Positions 25,301-39,000 of a stretch of DNA of 64,000 nt are shown here, in pieces (position 1 is the stretch's first letter; each line of letters starts with the position of its first letter). The translations under genes and the position numbers were made by a program. The DNA comes from Cephalopachus bancanus. Lineage: Eukaryota > Chordata > Mammalia > Primates > Tarsiidae. The stretch lies in assembly GCA_027257055.1 (NCBI GenBank), contig JAPVLO010000003.1:14697501-14761500 (forward strand), in the 5' to 3' direction. Under the pieces are notes generated by a model that was given only the letters and a program-made list of their open reading frames with translations, was not told where the DNA came from and ran no database searches.

Positions 25301-28300
25301 TATCATCAGCATCATTACAAAACGATGGGACCTGCAAATAAAAAGTGAAGAGGATAAAATGAAAACCACACCTCTGTGTGCTTTGTATAAGCCCTTTTCT
25401 CCCCTGGTCTTTATGACTCCATCCGCAGGTGGGAAGGGAGGGCCCCAGAGCTCTGCACATTCCTCTAAAGGTCCCTGGTACTCCTCTCCTTTCTCCCCGA
25501 CAGTTTCTAACAGTTTGTTAACCACCAGGATTAGTTTCATGCCTTTATCTCTATTTTTGTCACTCACCCAGAAGCCCAGGACCCCTGGGATGTCTCTTAT
25601 CTCTAAGCCCGTATCTCATATGGTTCTTTGGATCCTTTTCTCTGCCCCATTTCCCACTTCTCTCCCAGTCTCCCAAATCTTCCTCTATGCCCTCTGAAGC
25701 TGAGTCAGTAATCAACAAACCTATTATTTTCTATCTCCTCTATGTTCATTTCACTTTTGCTCTAAAACCTCTCCATCTTTCTGGAATACTTTCAAGAAAT
25801 ATTTTCCAGAAAATATTTTAGAAATATTAGAACTTTCAGAATCCAGGAATTCTATGTAGGCTTGAGGGTGGAGAAAGGCCTTCCACACTCTTCATCACTA
25901 TTTTCAGATCACATGACTTCACACATCCTGAAAGTCTCACGGTTCTGAAGTTTATGCCATTAACTCTACCTCTCATTGTCCCTCCTTGTGGCAGTCACTT
26001 GAAGCATTTTCCCGCTGAGTCTCTCCCTCATTCCAATAACATTTGGTGACTATCCCTATTATAATTCTTGGTGCTTCTGTCTCCTTGGATTCTCAGTTCC
26101 TTTTTCTCTTCCTCTTCTCTCTAGCCTTATTTTGTCACTCAGTCCTGCAGTCATGGCCTCAGACTTTTTCATTACTAGCAATGCACATTTTCTTCTTCTC
26201 GGGAATCCTACAATTCTTGGACTTCATTGGAATGCATGATCCATTGATCCTACTGCCACTCCCTCATCCCCTCATGTCTTGGCTTCCTTATCCATCCTTC
26301 TTAGATTCCATGGTCTATCACCCCATGCTCCTCCTCAACCTGTTTGCCTGGAAAACTCTTAAACTTGGTTAAATTAATCATTATGCTTTTCAACACCTGT
26401 ACCCACATGGTCAGTGATGGTTTGAGAGAAAATGCAACCTTGATGACTGCTAATCCTACTGTATTTCTTTAGAATATTCTTTCCTGTTCTCCTAGAAAAT
26501 TAGTTTACCCCATCTTCTCCTCAGACCTCCAGTCACTCCTTCCCATATTTACTCTCAACTGATCATCTTTTTACACTGAATAAATAAGTCAGGAAAGATC
26601 CTTCTTCCATACACTTACACTACCATGTGTGCTCTTGTGTGTCTGCCTCCTTGACTCTTTTATTTCTGTCACAATCTACATCCAATGTACCGGCAAGTCC
26701 TGCTGAGTCTACTTTTAGAATATATCCAAAATCCATTCACTTTTCACCACCTATGCTACCCATCATCTTTTGCTTTAGTTTCCTATGAGGTCTTCTTACT
26801 CTCTCTCCTGCCCTCTGCTTCTTCTATAGCCCAAGGTCATCAGTAATTGGTTCTCTCAAATGACTTTCTATGTCACTTAGAGTAGAAGACAAAGTCTTTA
26901 CAGTAACTTTTCAAGTAATTTTACGGTAACTTTCAACTTTCGAGGTCTGAGGCCATGACTGGGAGTGAGTGACAAAGTAAGGCTAGAAGACAAGAGAGAA
27001 GAACTTAAAGCTCTCTTCAGTCTGCTTTCTCTTCTGACTCCCACTTCTTCTACTTCATGTGAGCCCTTTGACCTTCACTCATTCTGTCACCCTCTTTATT
27101 CTTGTCACTCTGACATCGTTACTGTGGTTCAAACTCTCAAACACACTCTTGCCTCAGGGCCTTTACACCTGCTGTCCTCTCTGCCAGGAATACTCTTTGA
27201 CTAGATATGTCTCACCGCCTCATTCCTTCATATCTTGGCTCACTGCCTCCCCCGTTCAGATCTCTTCTCATACAGGACCCTTATTAGCAAGGCTTTCCAA
27301 TATTTTGTTTTACTTTATTCCATGGCATTATGCCATCTGGCATGCTACATATTTTCCTTGCAATTTGTTTATTGTTTGTTCATTAGGATGCAAATTCTAT
27401 GAGCACATGGAGTTTTGACTATTTGACTCATAACCAAATTCCTAGTGTTTAAGATAGGACGTACTAAATATTTATTAAATGAATGACTAAACACAATAGC
27501 ACATTCTGATTCATTATACTACCTTTAACCTGTTACAGTTTAGCTTGTGATAGACACTGAGTCTAACACACACACAAAAGTCACTTTCACACAATTTTCA
27601 ATGTGCATTCTATCTGATATTTAAGGAATACTTCACCGATCTGGGATGGGATATAATGAATATGAGTGTATTATTGACTTTTAAGTACAGATCTATAGTA
27701 ACAGTGACTTAATGAGTGTAATATTTTCCTGGTTTGCAAGCAATAATGACAACATATTTTCTCCTTTTGGAATTTGGTTTTATTAAATAGATTTAAATAA
27801 ATTTTTTTTTTTTTTTGAGTCGGAGTCTCACTCTGTCACCCACACTGGAGTGCAGTGTCCGCTCCTGGCCACCGCAGCCTCGACCTGCTGGGCTCCGGCG
27901 ATCCTTCCGCCTCAGCCTTCCAAGTAGCCGGAATTACAGGCGTGCACTACCACACCCGGCTGATTTTTTGATTTATTGTAGAGATGAGGTCTCGCCTGCC
28001 CAGGTGGGTCTCGAACCCGCGGGCTCAGGCAATCCACTCACCTCAGCCTCCCAAAGGCGCGGGATTACAGGCTGAGCCACTGAGCCCAGCTAAATAAAAT
28101 TTTTTAAAACAAGTGTTTATTGAGTGGATGTCAGCTGATATGCTTAGTGTATTTATAAAAATGCTCGGCACATAGCAAGTATCCCAACAAAATGTTAGCA
28201 AATGAATAAATAAAGTGCTAGTCACTCCATTAGGCACAACAAATATGCATATAGCATGCGCTTTGTCTTCAGGATGTTTGATACCATTACATACATTGCT

Positions 28301-29984
28301 CTGCTTTCTCATACTTGCTAAAAGAATCCTTTCTAAACAAAAACACATGAAAAAGAAAATCCTTTAAATGAACATTTATCTCTTTATCATAAAAGAAATA
28401 CTGTCTATGTTTGGCACTTTTGTAAAACTTTAAATAATAAGGTAGGTATTCTCTCTGACTTGCTAAGGAAGTTTTAAAAAAATATAAAAACCTTTAATGC
28501 AGATCTACTTACAGTTCATTCTAGAAGTTCAAAACCTATGAATAATGATAAATATTAGGTCTAAGTCTGGATTACAAAGAAGAGGGAAATAGACAGAATG
28601 AGAAATTCCAAAAAGGCTATGAAAACCTAACAGCATCCTTTAAAAACTGACAGAGGAATACTACTGACATACCATTTTTCCCAGGGTAGTCTCAAAGGCT
28701 TCAGAAAACTTCTTCAACAACTCTGTGTCATCACAACGAGTTGCTTTGTACAACATCTCAAAGGACTTGAAACCATGGTTTGCAAAACGTTGTACTGGAA
28801 AATGCGAGACAAAACAGCTTCAATTGGTTAGTGTCTTTAAACAAAAAGTCAACTTTCTATGGAATAATTGAAATGTAATATTTTTATTCTAACACTGTCT
28901 GTGGGATTGTTATAAAAACCAGAGAGGACAGTTAAGGAAAGTTTCTAGGTATCAGTTGATTATAATATCCCATGTGCCAAACAGCTCAGTATGCAGTTAT
29001 CTGGTGATGAGTTTGCTTTTGGTATATTATTAGTTACCTTCCAATCATATAAAAAGTGGATATAAGAGATATAAAGTTATTTTCATCATATGTCTTGAAT
29101 TTTTTGCAAAATACTGGCTGGTTCAAAGTTATATATATATATTTTTATAAATGCACATCATGATATTTATGTTATATTTTTAACAAACAAACTGACACAT
29201 CTCTAAATATTACTTATGTGAAATTATATTTTTTGAAAGTATAATTTCACAGAGGAAAATTTCTCCTTGCATCAGAAGCTTGCATGATTGGATTTAGCAA
29301 GGGGTTCCAAAGTACTCAGGGACAATGCCTCCTAATAGTATCCTACTGATTAAATATGTGAGACAGATGCATGACATTGCTCCTATTTACTTCTCTAATT
29401 TGGAAACAAGCAAGCAAGCAAGCAAACAAACAAACAAAAACACAAAAAATCCCCAAAACACAAAACAGCTCAAGTAGGTGGGCTTTACTTTTTTTCCCCA
29501 AGATACTGTCATTTAAAGTCCATCTAGGGTACTGAATCAAAGTTTCACTCCAGAGAATATTTATTTACACTATATAAAGATGTGGAGTTATTTTCATAGC
29601 CACATATATTTAAGATTATAGAATAGCTTAAAATTTATATCAAAACTAGAGAGAATGTGACTGATATATTTTACTCCACCACATATATCAGATCTTATTT
29701 TAAATATAAAGTTTTCTGCAGACTAGGAGACTGTAAATTCATGTTTACAGGTCAAGAAGTACATGCAGACAAGTCTCCAGATATTTCTGGTAAATATCTG
29801 GATCAAGATCGTTCTGTCTAAAACTGAATCACGTCCTACAGCAATACAGTCAATAAGGTTCTGGTGGCTAAAGTTTTAAATCCAGGGAAGAGTAATTCTT
29901 TTATTTAGAAACATTTCAAATCCATGGCACCATTTTCCACTAATTCCTATTGTAAGGCAGTTTTCCTCATTAACACCGAGAAAT

Positions 29985-30038
<54 letters not shown>

Positions 30039-33000
30039 TCATATACATTAAAGGGATCCAGAATAAAATTAAAACTTACTGGCACAGTCTGGCCACTCAG
30101 TGGAATATGGTGGTTTCCAGATACCATCTTCATAAGCACAATAATACTTCTCGGTCGACCCTTCTGTGAAATCATAGCCCTCCAAGCAACTTAATGTGCA
30201 GTTAACTCCAGTACTGTCTTGAGTACATATAAAGTCCCCATTTATAGGTGTGAATGGAACTTCACAGGGAGAACCTGTGCTTAAAAAATTGTATTATTCA
30301 TGTACAGGAGTATGAGAAATATAAATTAAATTATAGGAGTTTAAGCTGAATTTTGAAAAGAACTCCTGTCTACCACTGTTTCTAGAAAAACTTTCACCAT
30401 ATGTTCTTAGTGTGGGAGAGTGACAACATCTGCTTTTGGGTTCCTAGATGGGAATATGTTGAAAGGCTATACCTATGTGCAATTAGAGGTTGTAAGTAGT
30501 TTATAAAAAGCAAAAAGTATTTATAATTTGGGGTTATTTGGGGGCATCTCTTAATATATATGAAAACTGGATAACATGTAGCAAATACATTTTCAGAATC
30601 TGTCTCCTTCAGCATTCAAAATAGGATGAGAACAATACAATACATTGTTACCTTAGAGAAAACGTTAATAAAATGTCAATTACAGACTCCCCTAATATTT
30701 TTATCTATCATGGGGTCAAACAACAACAATTAGAAACTTAAATAATGTCTGTCAGGGTTCTGATTTTAGAAATTTCATGCTCATAGCCTACTTTCTTTCA
30801 CAAAATAGAATACTATAGTAATCACACATATCAATTGCCAACTAGATGTTTTGGGGATTATAAAGAATATACCTTTTATGACAATGTGGATGTCACATGT
30901 CCTATTATTGCCTGAGGGGTCAGTAGCTGTATACCGTACTATAGTTTCCCCGTGAGGGAAGAGGTCCCCTTGTGTATGACTTCTGGTGATGACCAATGCA
31001 GCACCTAAAAAAATAAGAAAGGGAAAATTTGGGGGTTATTGGTCTGTAGTCACTTTATTAGTCTCTTATTTGATTTGAAGTTTCATTTTCCATTTATGCA
31101 AATCAGCTGGACATTCTCTTTAGGTTGATTTTCTCACTAGTAGAAAAATAAAGATCTAATATTTATACTACAATATAGAAATATTAGACTCTGGGGAAGG
31201 GGGGCACACCTCATCAACAAGGGAAACTGCACAATGAATATTTGTATACCTAACCCTGAATTGTACCCCACAATTTAAAAATAAAAAAATTAAAAGTTAA
31301 AAAAAGAAATATTAGACTCAAAAACTCCATTAAATGAAGGCATTCTTGCTAAACAAATGATTTTCTTTCAATAGGTCAGCCTATTGGAACATTGGGAGTT
31401 TAAGAAGTCTATTTAATTTTTATGTCGTTTTCTGGGTTTTAATGGAAACTTTAAAGTATACTTCAGTTTGATTTGCTCAGTTTTATTGCACTTTCTAATG
31501 ACCTTTTATAATTTATTTGATAAGTGTTTAAGAACTGAATATGAATATACAGACCAGTACTAGAGATGTTAACAGAATGCATAGTTTATGCCTCTAGGAC
31601 AACATAAGCTTGGAGACTCAAGAAATTCATTAGAACATCTTTAGGTACTAGAACAGAATAAATGCTCATTGAATACTGAAGGGAAAAATCCATGGGTAGA
31701 TAAAATTAATAATGTTAAATTATTATCCTAGCATTAAAACATACTAACTTAAAATGATTATTCATTCTGCCTGGACCATTGTTACTTGTTTTTTCTCTTT
31801 TCTCCTTAAAATGCTTTTTTCTTCTTTTTTAATTTTTATTTTAAAGATGTGGGGTACAATTCAGGTTTAGGTATACAAATGGTTATTGTACAGGTAAAGT
31901 TTGGGCCTCACTTTGGTTCCCATGTCACCTGGTTTGAGATCAGATACCCTTATTGATGAAGTATGCCTCCCTGCTCCCTCCTCTGGAAGTTTCCCACTAC
32001 TGCCAATCCCTTCCTTATAGCATTATGACAGTGTTCAGGGTTCGTTTATGAGTGAGAACATGTGGTACTCAGTTCTTTGTTTCTGTGATAGATTACTGAG
32101 AATTACAGACTCTAAATCCATCCAAGTTGCTGTGAAAGTTCATAATTTAGTCCTTCTTCATGGCTGCATAATATTCCATTGTGTATATGTACCACATTTT
32201 TTATCCAGTCTACTTTCAAAGGGCAGCATGGTTGGATCCATGTTTTTGCTATTGTGAATAGTGCTGCAGTAAACATGCGTGCACAGGTATCTTTTTTGTA
32301 GAATGATTTGAGTTCCTCCAGGTATATTCCAAGAAGGGGAATTGCTGGGTCATATGGGAGGTCAATTCTTAGATCTTTTAGGAATCGCCAAATTGTTTTC
32401 TACAGGGGTTGTACTAGTTTACACTCCCATCAACAGCATAGAAGTGTTCCCTTTCCCCCGCATCTTCTCCAGCATCTGTTGCTTTTTTGTTATTGATGAT
32501 TGTCATCCTGACTGGAATTGAGTGGTATCTCAGTGTAGTAATCTGCATTTCTTTTATGATTAGTGAGGCTGAGCATTTTTTCATGTATCTGTTGGCTGCT
32601 CATGTGTCTTCTTTGAGAAGTGTCTATTCATATCTCTTGTCCACTTTTTAATAGGATTGCTTGAAAAATGCTTTTTAAAATAAAATACAAATCAGTGTTA
32701 CCATGCTGACAACAAAATCCTGGTCATCTTACCTGAGTTATCTGAGAACTGAGGCTCATCCCAGCTTGCAGCATGCTCTTTCTCTGAGACCTGGATTGGA
32801 GGTGGAGATCTGCACCAGTCTATGACAGGTGGTTCTACATCTAAAGAACATGAAATCAGACAAAGAATTCATAACTGATATTCAAAAATGGTGAGGGAGG
32901 TTGCAAGCGATAAAGTACCGTGTGTTGGCAGAGAACCTTGACCTTCTAATAAACAAGGCTAGCCCTGTGAATGCTTTGATAATGTCTTATTCCAGATTCC

Positions 33001-36000
33001 AACATCAAAAGAAAGAGCTACTTTTTGCTATACTGCTCCCTATCTGATGAAGAAGAAATACCAAGTTCCTAAAATCACTGTGAGCACTGCTGTGTAAAGA
33101 CAATTCTGGAGATGACAGGTATTTAATTTGTAGGTTCTTCCCACAGCTGCTGAGCTGATCCTCCTGGAAGTGAAGAGAACATTCCTGATAAGCTGAAGAA
33201 GTCACACCAGTATGAAATGATCACACCAGCGCTAATAGATGGCTAAATGGAAGAACCATGGGGCAGAGATCTGAGTCCTACCACAGAATAAGCAAGTCAG
33301 GATTTCTAAGATGGATACATTCTAGATGAAGGCACAGAACAGAGTGTGAACCTGAAAATGGAAAAAAGGAGAGGGAGTGAAAACCACAGCAGAAGTTAAA
33401 GTACTATGAGCCTATGTTGCTGAACACTGAAATTCAGGTGTAGAATGGAATTAAGGTGGGATGAGTGAGCTGGTTTCAAAGCCTTAATTGGATGTGGTGG
33501 AGTTTTTAATACATTCATTAAAGGACAACAAAAGGGTTATAAAATTTTAATTTTAATACTCATATATATTATATATTCAAAATGTTCTTATCACATGCCT
33601 TGTCATTTTAAGGAGATAGAACAAATATTATTTTTCTAATTTTACAGGTAAGGAATATTAGATAAGGTAGACTTAAGAAACCTGCCTGAGGTCATTAAGC
33701 TGATAAATTGTAGTAACAATTTATCATCAAGACCAGGGTATTAATATTTTTCTCCATGATTTATGAAAATATACACTCTGAAATTAAATGAGCTGTACTT
33801 GTGGGAATATATAGATTTTTATTTTAAGCTGTCTTATGAATAAATACATAATTTTTATCTTTTTCTCATGCTTGTCATTTCATTAGTACAATTTCTTCAG
33901 TTTATTATGTTACTAACTGTAAACTCTGCAGATCAGTGAGCAGTCTCTTTTGCTCACGGTTAGGTCCTTACTAGATAGCATAGCACCTGGTCCAAAACGG
34001 GTGTTCAGAACAAGTTGGTGAATAAAGAAAAGAATGAAGAAACGCTCAAAGTAGTTCAGTGTACTTTGAGAATGCTGAATCGATTCATATTTATAGTTAC
34101 ACATCTGACAGTATATAGTTACTCTTTTTACAAAATAAACAACAAATGGATATTCCAAGATTTTCTAAGTTTATCTGATTTAGTCAAACATTTTAAAGTT
34201 GAATCAGGAGGACTTTAAGACTCAGTAAACTACTGTCAAAAGAATTGGAGGCACCAGCAGATGTATTTTTCTCCAAAGGTGAGGGAAAGCCCTCTTCAAA
34301 GCAAGCAAGACAGCACTCTGTGGGTTATCAAGAAGAAGCATTCCTGCTTGCCTTTCATTTATCAGTAAGACATCCACCCTGAAGAAAGTAAGAAAAATGT
34401 AGGCCTTGGAGTAGTCTTTCTCTTTCTCTCTCTCTCTCTTTCTCTCTGTCTCTCTCTCTCCCTCCCCATCTCACCCCCTACTTTTCCCCTACATTTCCCT
34501 TTCCTTCTACTTACTCTTCCTTACCTTTTCTCCTTTCTCTTTTATAATTTGGTAATTCAGCTAATACCTAGTTAGATGCTGTCACACTTTACTATGCTGA
34601 CTCTTCATGATTAAAAATTAGCACTTGGAAAACTCTTGAACTATGCTTCCAAGTTAAATATCACAGTACGGTATTTTAAAAAATTCAAAACATTTTTCAT
34701 GCGACTGGTAAAGCTTATGCTTAAAACAACATTGAAAAAACAATTTAAAAAAAAAACCAACTAAGCACTATGAAATGAATTAGACTGATTTTCACTTGTC
34801 TCTTTTATCTACTTTTCCCAAAACCTATAATTTATAGAATAAAGAACCAATTTGATATACACTCATTAATTCAAGAAGTTATGCAAAATTCTGAAAACAA
34901 AATTAATGCATTGAATTTTAAAATAAGGACACTAAAAATAGATCTGAGACAAATGAGCAAAATGCCAATATATTGCTATAATCTAGCTTTTACATAGAGC
35001 TTAACGTGTATTGAGTACTAGTTCAAATGATTTATATATATCTTAACTAATTAAAAGCCTCACAATAACCCTGTGAGGTCACACATTTACTAATCCTATT
35101 TTGGATAAGGAAACAGGCACAGAGAGGCAACTGGTCACGTTGCTTTTAAGTAGGGAGCTGGAGATGAATCCAAGCAGTCTGGATGCTCTTGATCAGTACA
35201 TATTGCCATGTCTTGTACCGTTCCATGCATTATGTCTTGATGAAGGGCACTAATTGAGACTAGCCAGGCCAAAAAAAAAAAAAGAGAGAGAGAGTGAACT
35301 ACAGATGTGGCTATCAGGATGGAGAGACTGAAACACATTTCATAGGCAACGGGTAGGTGAAAAAATCAATACAAGTAAAGCCTGATACTTTATTGGATAT
35401 TGGCAATGGAGGGAGAGGAGTCAAAGACGACTTTCATATTTTTGCTTGATAGCTAAGTGATTGTTTGTGTCCTTTTCTAGGCTAAGAAATATATTAGATT
35501 TGGTGAGTTTGAAATGCCCATGGGACATCCACATGGACCAGTGCAGCAGGCAGTTTTATTTATCAGTTTGGATTTCAGAAAAGAGATTTGAATTGAAGGT
35601 AGAAATATGGGAGTTGTCAAGTAAAAAATTCATCCAGGAAAATTATAGAGACAGAATAAGAAGAGGGCCAGGACTGAGACCCTGGGAATGATCAATATTT
35701 GAGAGTTTGTCTGAGGAAGGGAAGCCTAGGAAACAGATAAAGAAAGACAGGAAGGAAAAATCGAAACAAACTAGTGTCAAAGATGTAAGGGAAGGAGATA
35801 GTTTTGATAAGAATGGTGTCATTAATAATGTAAAATTTGAGAAATGATTATGTAAAATACAGACTGAAAAGCGTGCAGAGTTCATTGGTGACCTTGATGA
35901 AAGAAGTTTAAATGAATGAAGGGTACAGAAGACAGATGAGTGATTTTATTTATTTATTTATTTATTTGAGTTGGAGTCTCACTCTGTCTCCCAGACTGCA

Positions 36001-39000
36001 GTGCAGTGGCCCCTCCTGGCCACTGCAGCCTTGACCTGCTGGGCTCTGGTGATCCTTCCACCTCAGCCTTTCAAGTAGCTGGAACTACAGGTGCGCACTA
36101 CCAAGCCCGGCTAATATTTGATTTATTGTAGAGATGAGGTCTCGCCAAGTTGCCCAGGTGGGTCTCGAACCCGCGGGCTCAGGCAATCCACTCACCTCAG
36201 CCTCTCAAAGCGTGGGATTACAGGCTGAACCACCGAGCCTGGCTGGAGTGATTTTAGAATAAATGGAAGTTAAAAAGAAAGAAATGGTAACCACTGGGAA
36301 CTTACTAAAAGGCTCACATGGGAAGAAATCCAAGAGATGCAATGAAAGTTAATGGACATATATATAGGTTTCAAAGGAGTGACTTGAGCTGGTTTCAATG
36401 TCAGTAGGAAGAATCAGTGGAAAGATAGTTGTTGAAGGTAAAGGAGAAGACAGACTTTGGGGTATTAGATTGTTTTCACAATACCCAAATGATTTGAAGA
36501 AGACTTACCAATAACTTTAACATGGAAAGTGCAGCTGGCTTGGTTGCCAGATAGGTCAATTGCTGTGTATGTGATAGCAACATCTCCAATTGGGAAAAGG
36601 TAAGGTGGCGTAAAAGCTGGATGAACCTGGACTGATACCTTTGGGAGATAAATATTTTGAAAATTAAAGTTAATGTCAAAGTACATTTATTCTTTTTTTG
36701 ATTTGTATAGTATTAGTAATGTTAACAATGATATAATGTTTCATACAGAGGAACAGAAAACAATTAGGTACAGCCTTCTGGTATATTTCTTTCCAGATAT
36801 TCTGTTTACATAATTGATAGAATTGGCATGCATATAAACTGTTCTTCCATGTTTTTTAAACATAATACCTCAAAACATTTTTATACTATTATACAGTCTT
36901 TATAATATAAGATGACTTTTAAATGTTTCTGTAATGTTCTGTAAAACAAATAAATGATGATTTCTTTAAGAAAATTTTGTTGAAGGATATTACTTTGGTC
37001 CCAATTTTACTACTGTAAACAGCTCTGATATGAATAGTTTTGAACAGATAATTTAAAAAATATTTCTTTTAAAATTTCTTTTTAGTTTTTTATTGATGCG
37101 CAATAGATGTACACAGTTTGGGGGTACATGGGATAATTTAATTCATCCATAAGATTTGCAAAGATCAAATCAGTGTACTTGGGATATCCATCACCATTAA
37201 CATTTGTCTTTTCGTTATGCTGAACCATTTGAATTTTCTTGTAGCTATTTTGGAATATACAATATGCAAATTATTGTCACCCTACTGATCTATAATATCT
37301 AACACTAGGTTTTATTTTCTTTATTAAGCCATATATTTGCAACAATAATCAACTTCTTTTCACCTTCCTGCTCCCCTCCTCTATCCAGGCTTTGGTAATC
37401 ACCCATCTACTTTTTATCTTCATGAGACCCATGTTTTAGCTACCATATATAAGTGAGAACACGCCATATTTGTCTTTCTATGTTTGGGTTAGTTCACCTA
37501 TTTATTATTTCATTATAATAGATTTCCATGAACAGCATTATTAACCATAAACCATTAACATTTTGTTAGTAGATAATATAAAATTTCCTTTCTAATACAT
37601 GGTAACAATCCTAATGCCAAAGTTTGATAATGTCAATATCAAAGTTCCCTGGTCTATATTAAATAGCATTGCTTGTTGGTAAGTCAAAAATATGGCACCA
37701 GGTAACTGCTTTAATTCACGGATTCACGGTTTTTAAATGGTTTATGCTAAAATTAAGTTGTCATGTGTGCATTATATTATATTTTAATCCTTTTGAATTA
37801 TATGTTTACTGCCTTTATTCATTTGAAAATTGTGATGTAATAAAATAAATCTATATTAGCATGCTATATAATAAATATTCTAAGCTTTGTTTGGCAAGTT
37901 TGCAGCATTTTTCTCTAGTTGTCTTTTAATTTAGAATTTTTTAAAAAAAGAATTTCAAAATACTTTTGTAGTCAAATATATTTCTTTCCCACTGTAGTTT
38001 AAAAACATTTCAAACAAGATTAGGAAGCCATTTATGAAGTGATTTGATTAGCATCCAAATATATTTGATGGGAGCTTTTTTAGTGATTTAAAAGTTACTT
38101 GGGACTTCAGGAAATTAAATCAGGAATGAAAAGAGTAAGTTTTGAAGACATTCAAAACACAGCGGAAAAACTTAGAGTACAAATCACAGAAATTTAATAG
38201 ACATGGATGACAGAAAGTAGACATATAACTCATGGATAATCAGTGTTCTTGAAAAATAAAATAGAATGAATAAAATAAATGATCACCATGTGACCCTGGT
38301 CATGTGATGGCTTCTCTCTGAGTCTCAGTTTTCTTATGTGTAAAATAGAACTCTAGGTTATAGGAAAAACTTTGAGCTGAAGAAATCTGTGATTGTAGAT
38401 GAAAAGGACTCTTACTGTACCAGGCAAAACTGAAAAAGAACAACCATCTCCTAAACAAATCTCAGATAATTTCATGTACAGTGAAACATTTTCTACAGCA
38501 TTCAAGAAGAAAAATAGTAGATTAACTAAAAGGGGAAATTAATTAGCTCACATCATCTTCTCTTTGTCATTAAATGTCAGTCTGGAAAGAAAAAATATTT
38601 TTGCTCACACAAAAATATATATACATATTTTTTTCCTGAAAGAAAGGATTTTTTTTGAAAGAAAGAATTTTGAACATGCCAAATAGGAGATGAGTCATAA
38701 TAAATCCCTCTCAAATGAGGACAATCATGGTATGAAGGAACTGCCAACAAACACCAAAACTATGTAAACAGATTTGGTCCAAAAAAGTGTGGTAAATGTG
38801 GTTGCATAACAGATAGCAAGTGTTATGATTTTTTGGAAGGGAACACACATTTAAAAAACCTTATAATCAATCAATAATAAGTTGGGATAAAAATCTCAGT
38901 TTATATCAGCAAAACATAAAGTGGCTGAAAAGTTAAACAGATAATTTGCTCATCTTACTTGGATGAGACTCAATAGATAATCTTATTTTTGACACAAATT

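Noticed and set aside
25277..25567. Longer minus-strand frame overlapping exon 9
   Set aside because: It runs through a normal acceptor into intron sequence in another frame; the exon's own frame is fixed by its neighbours.
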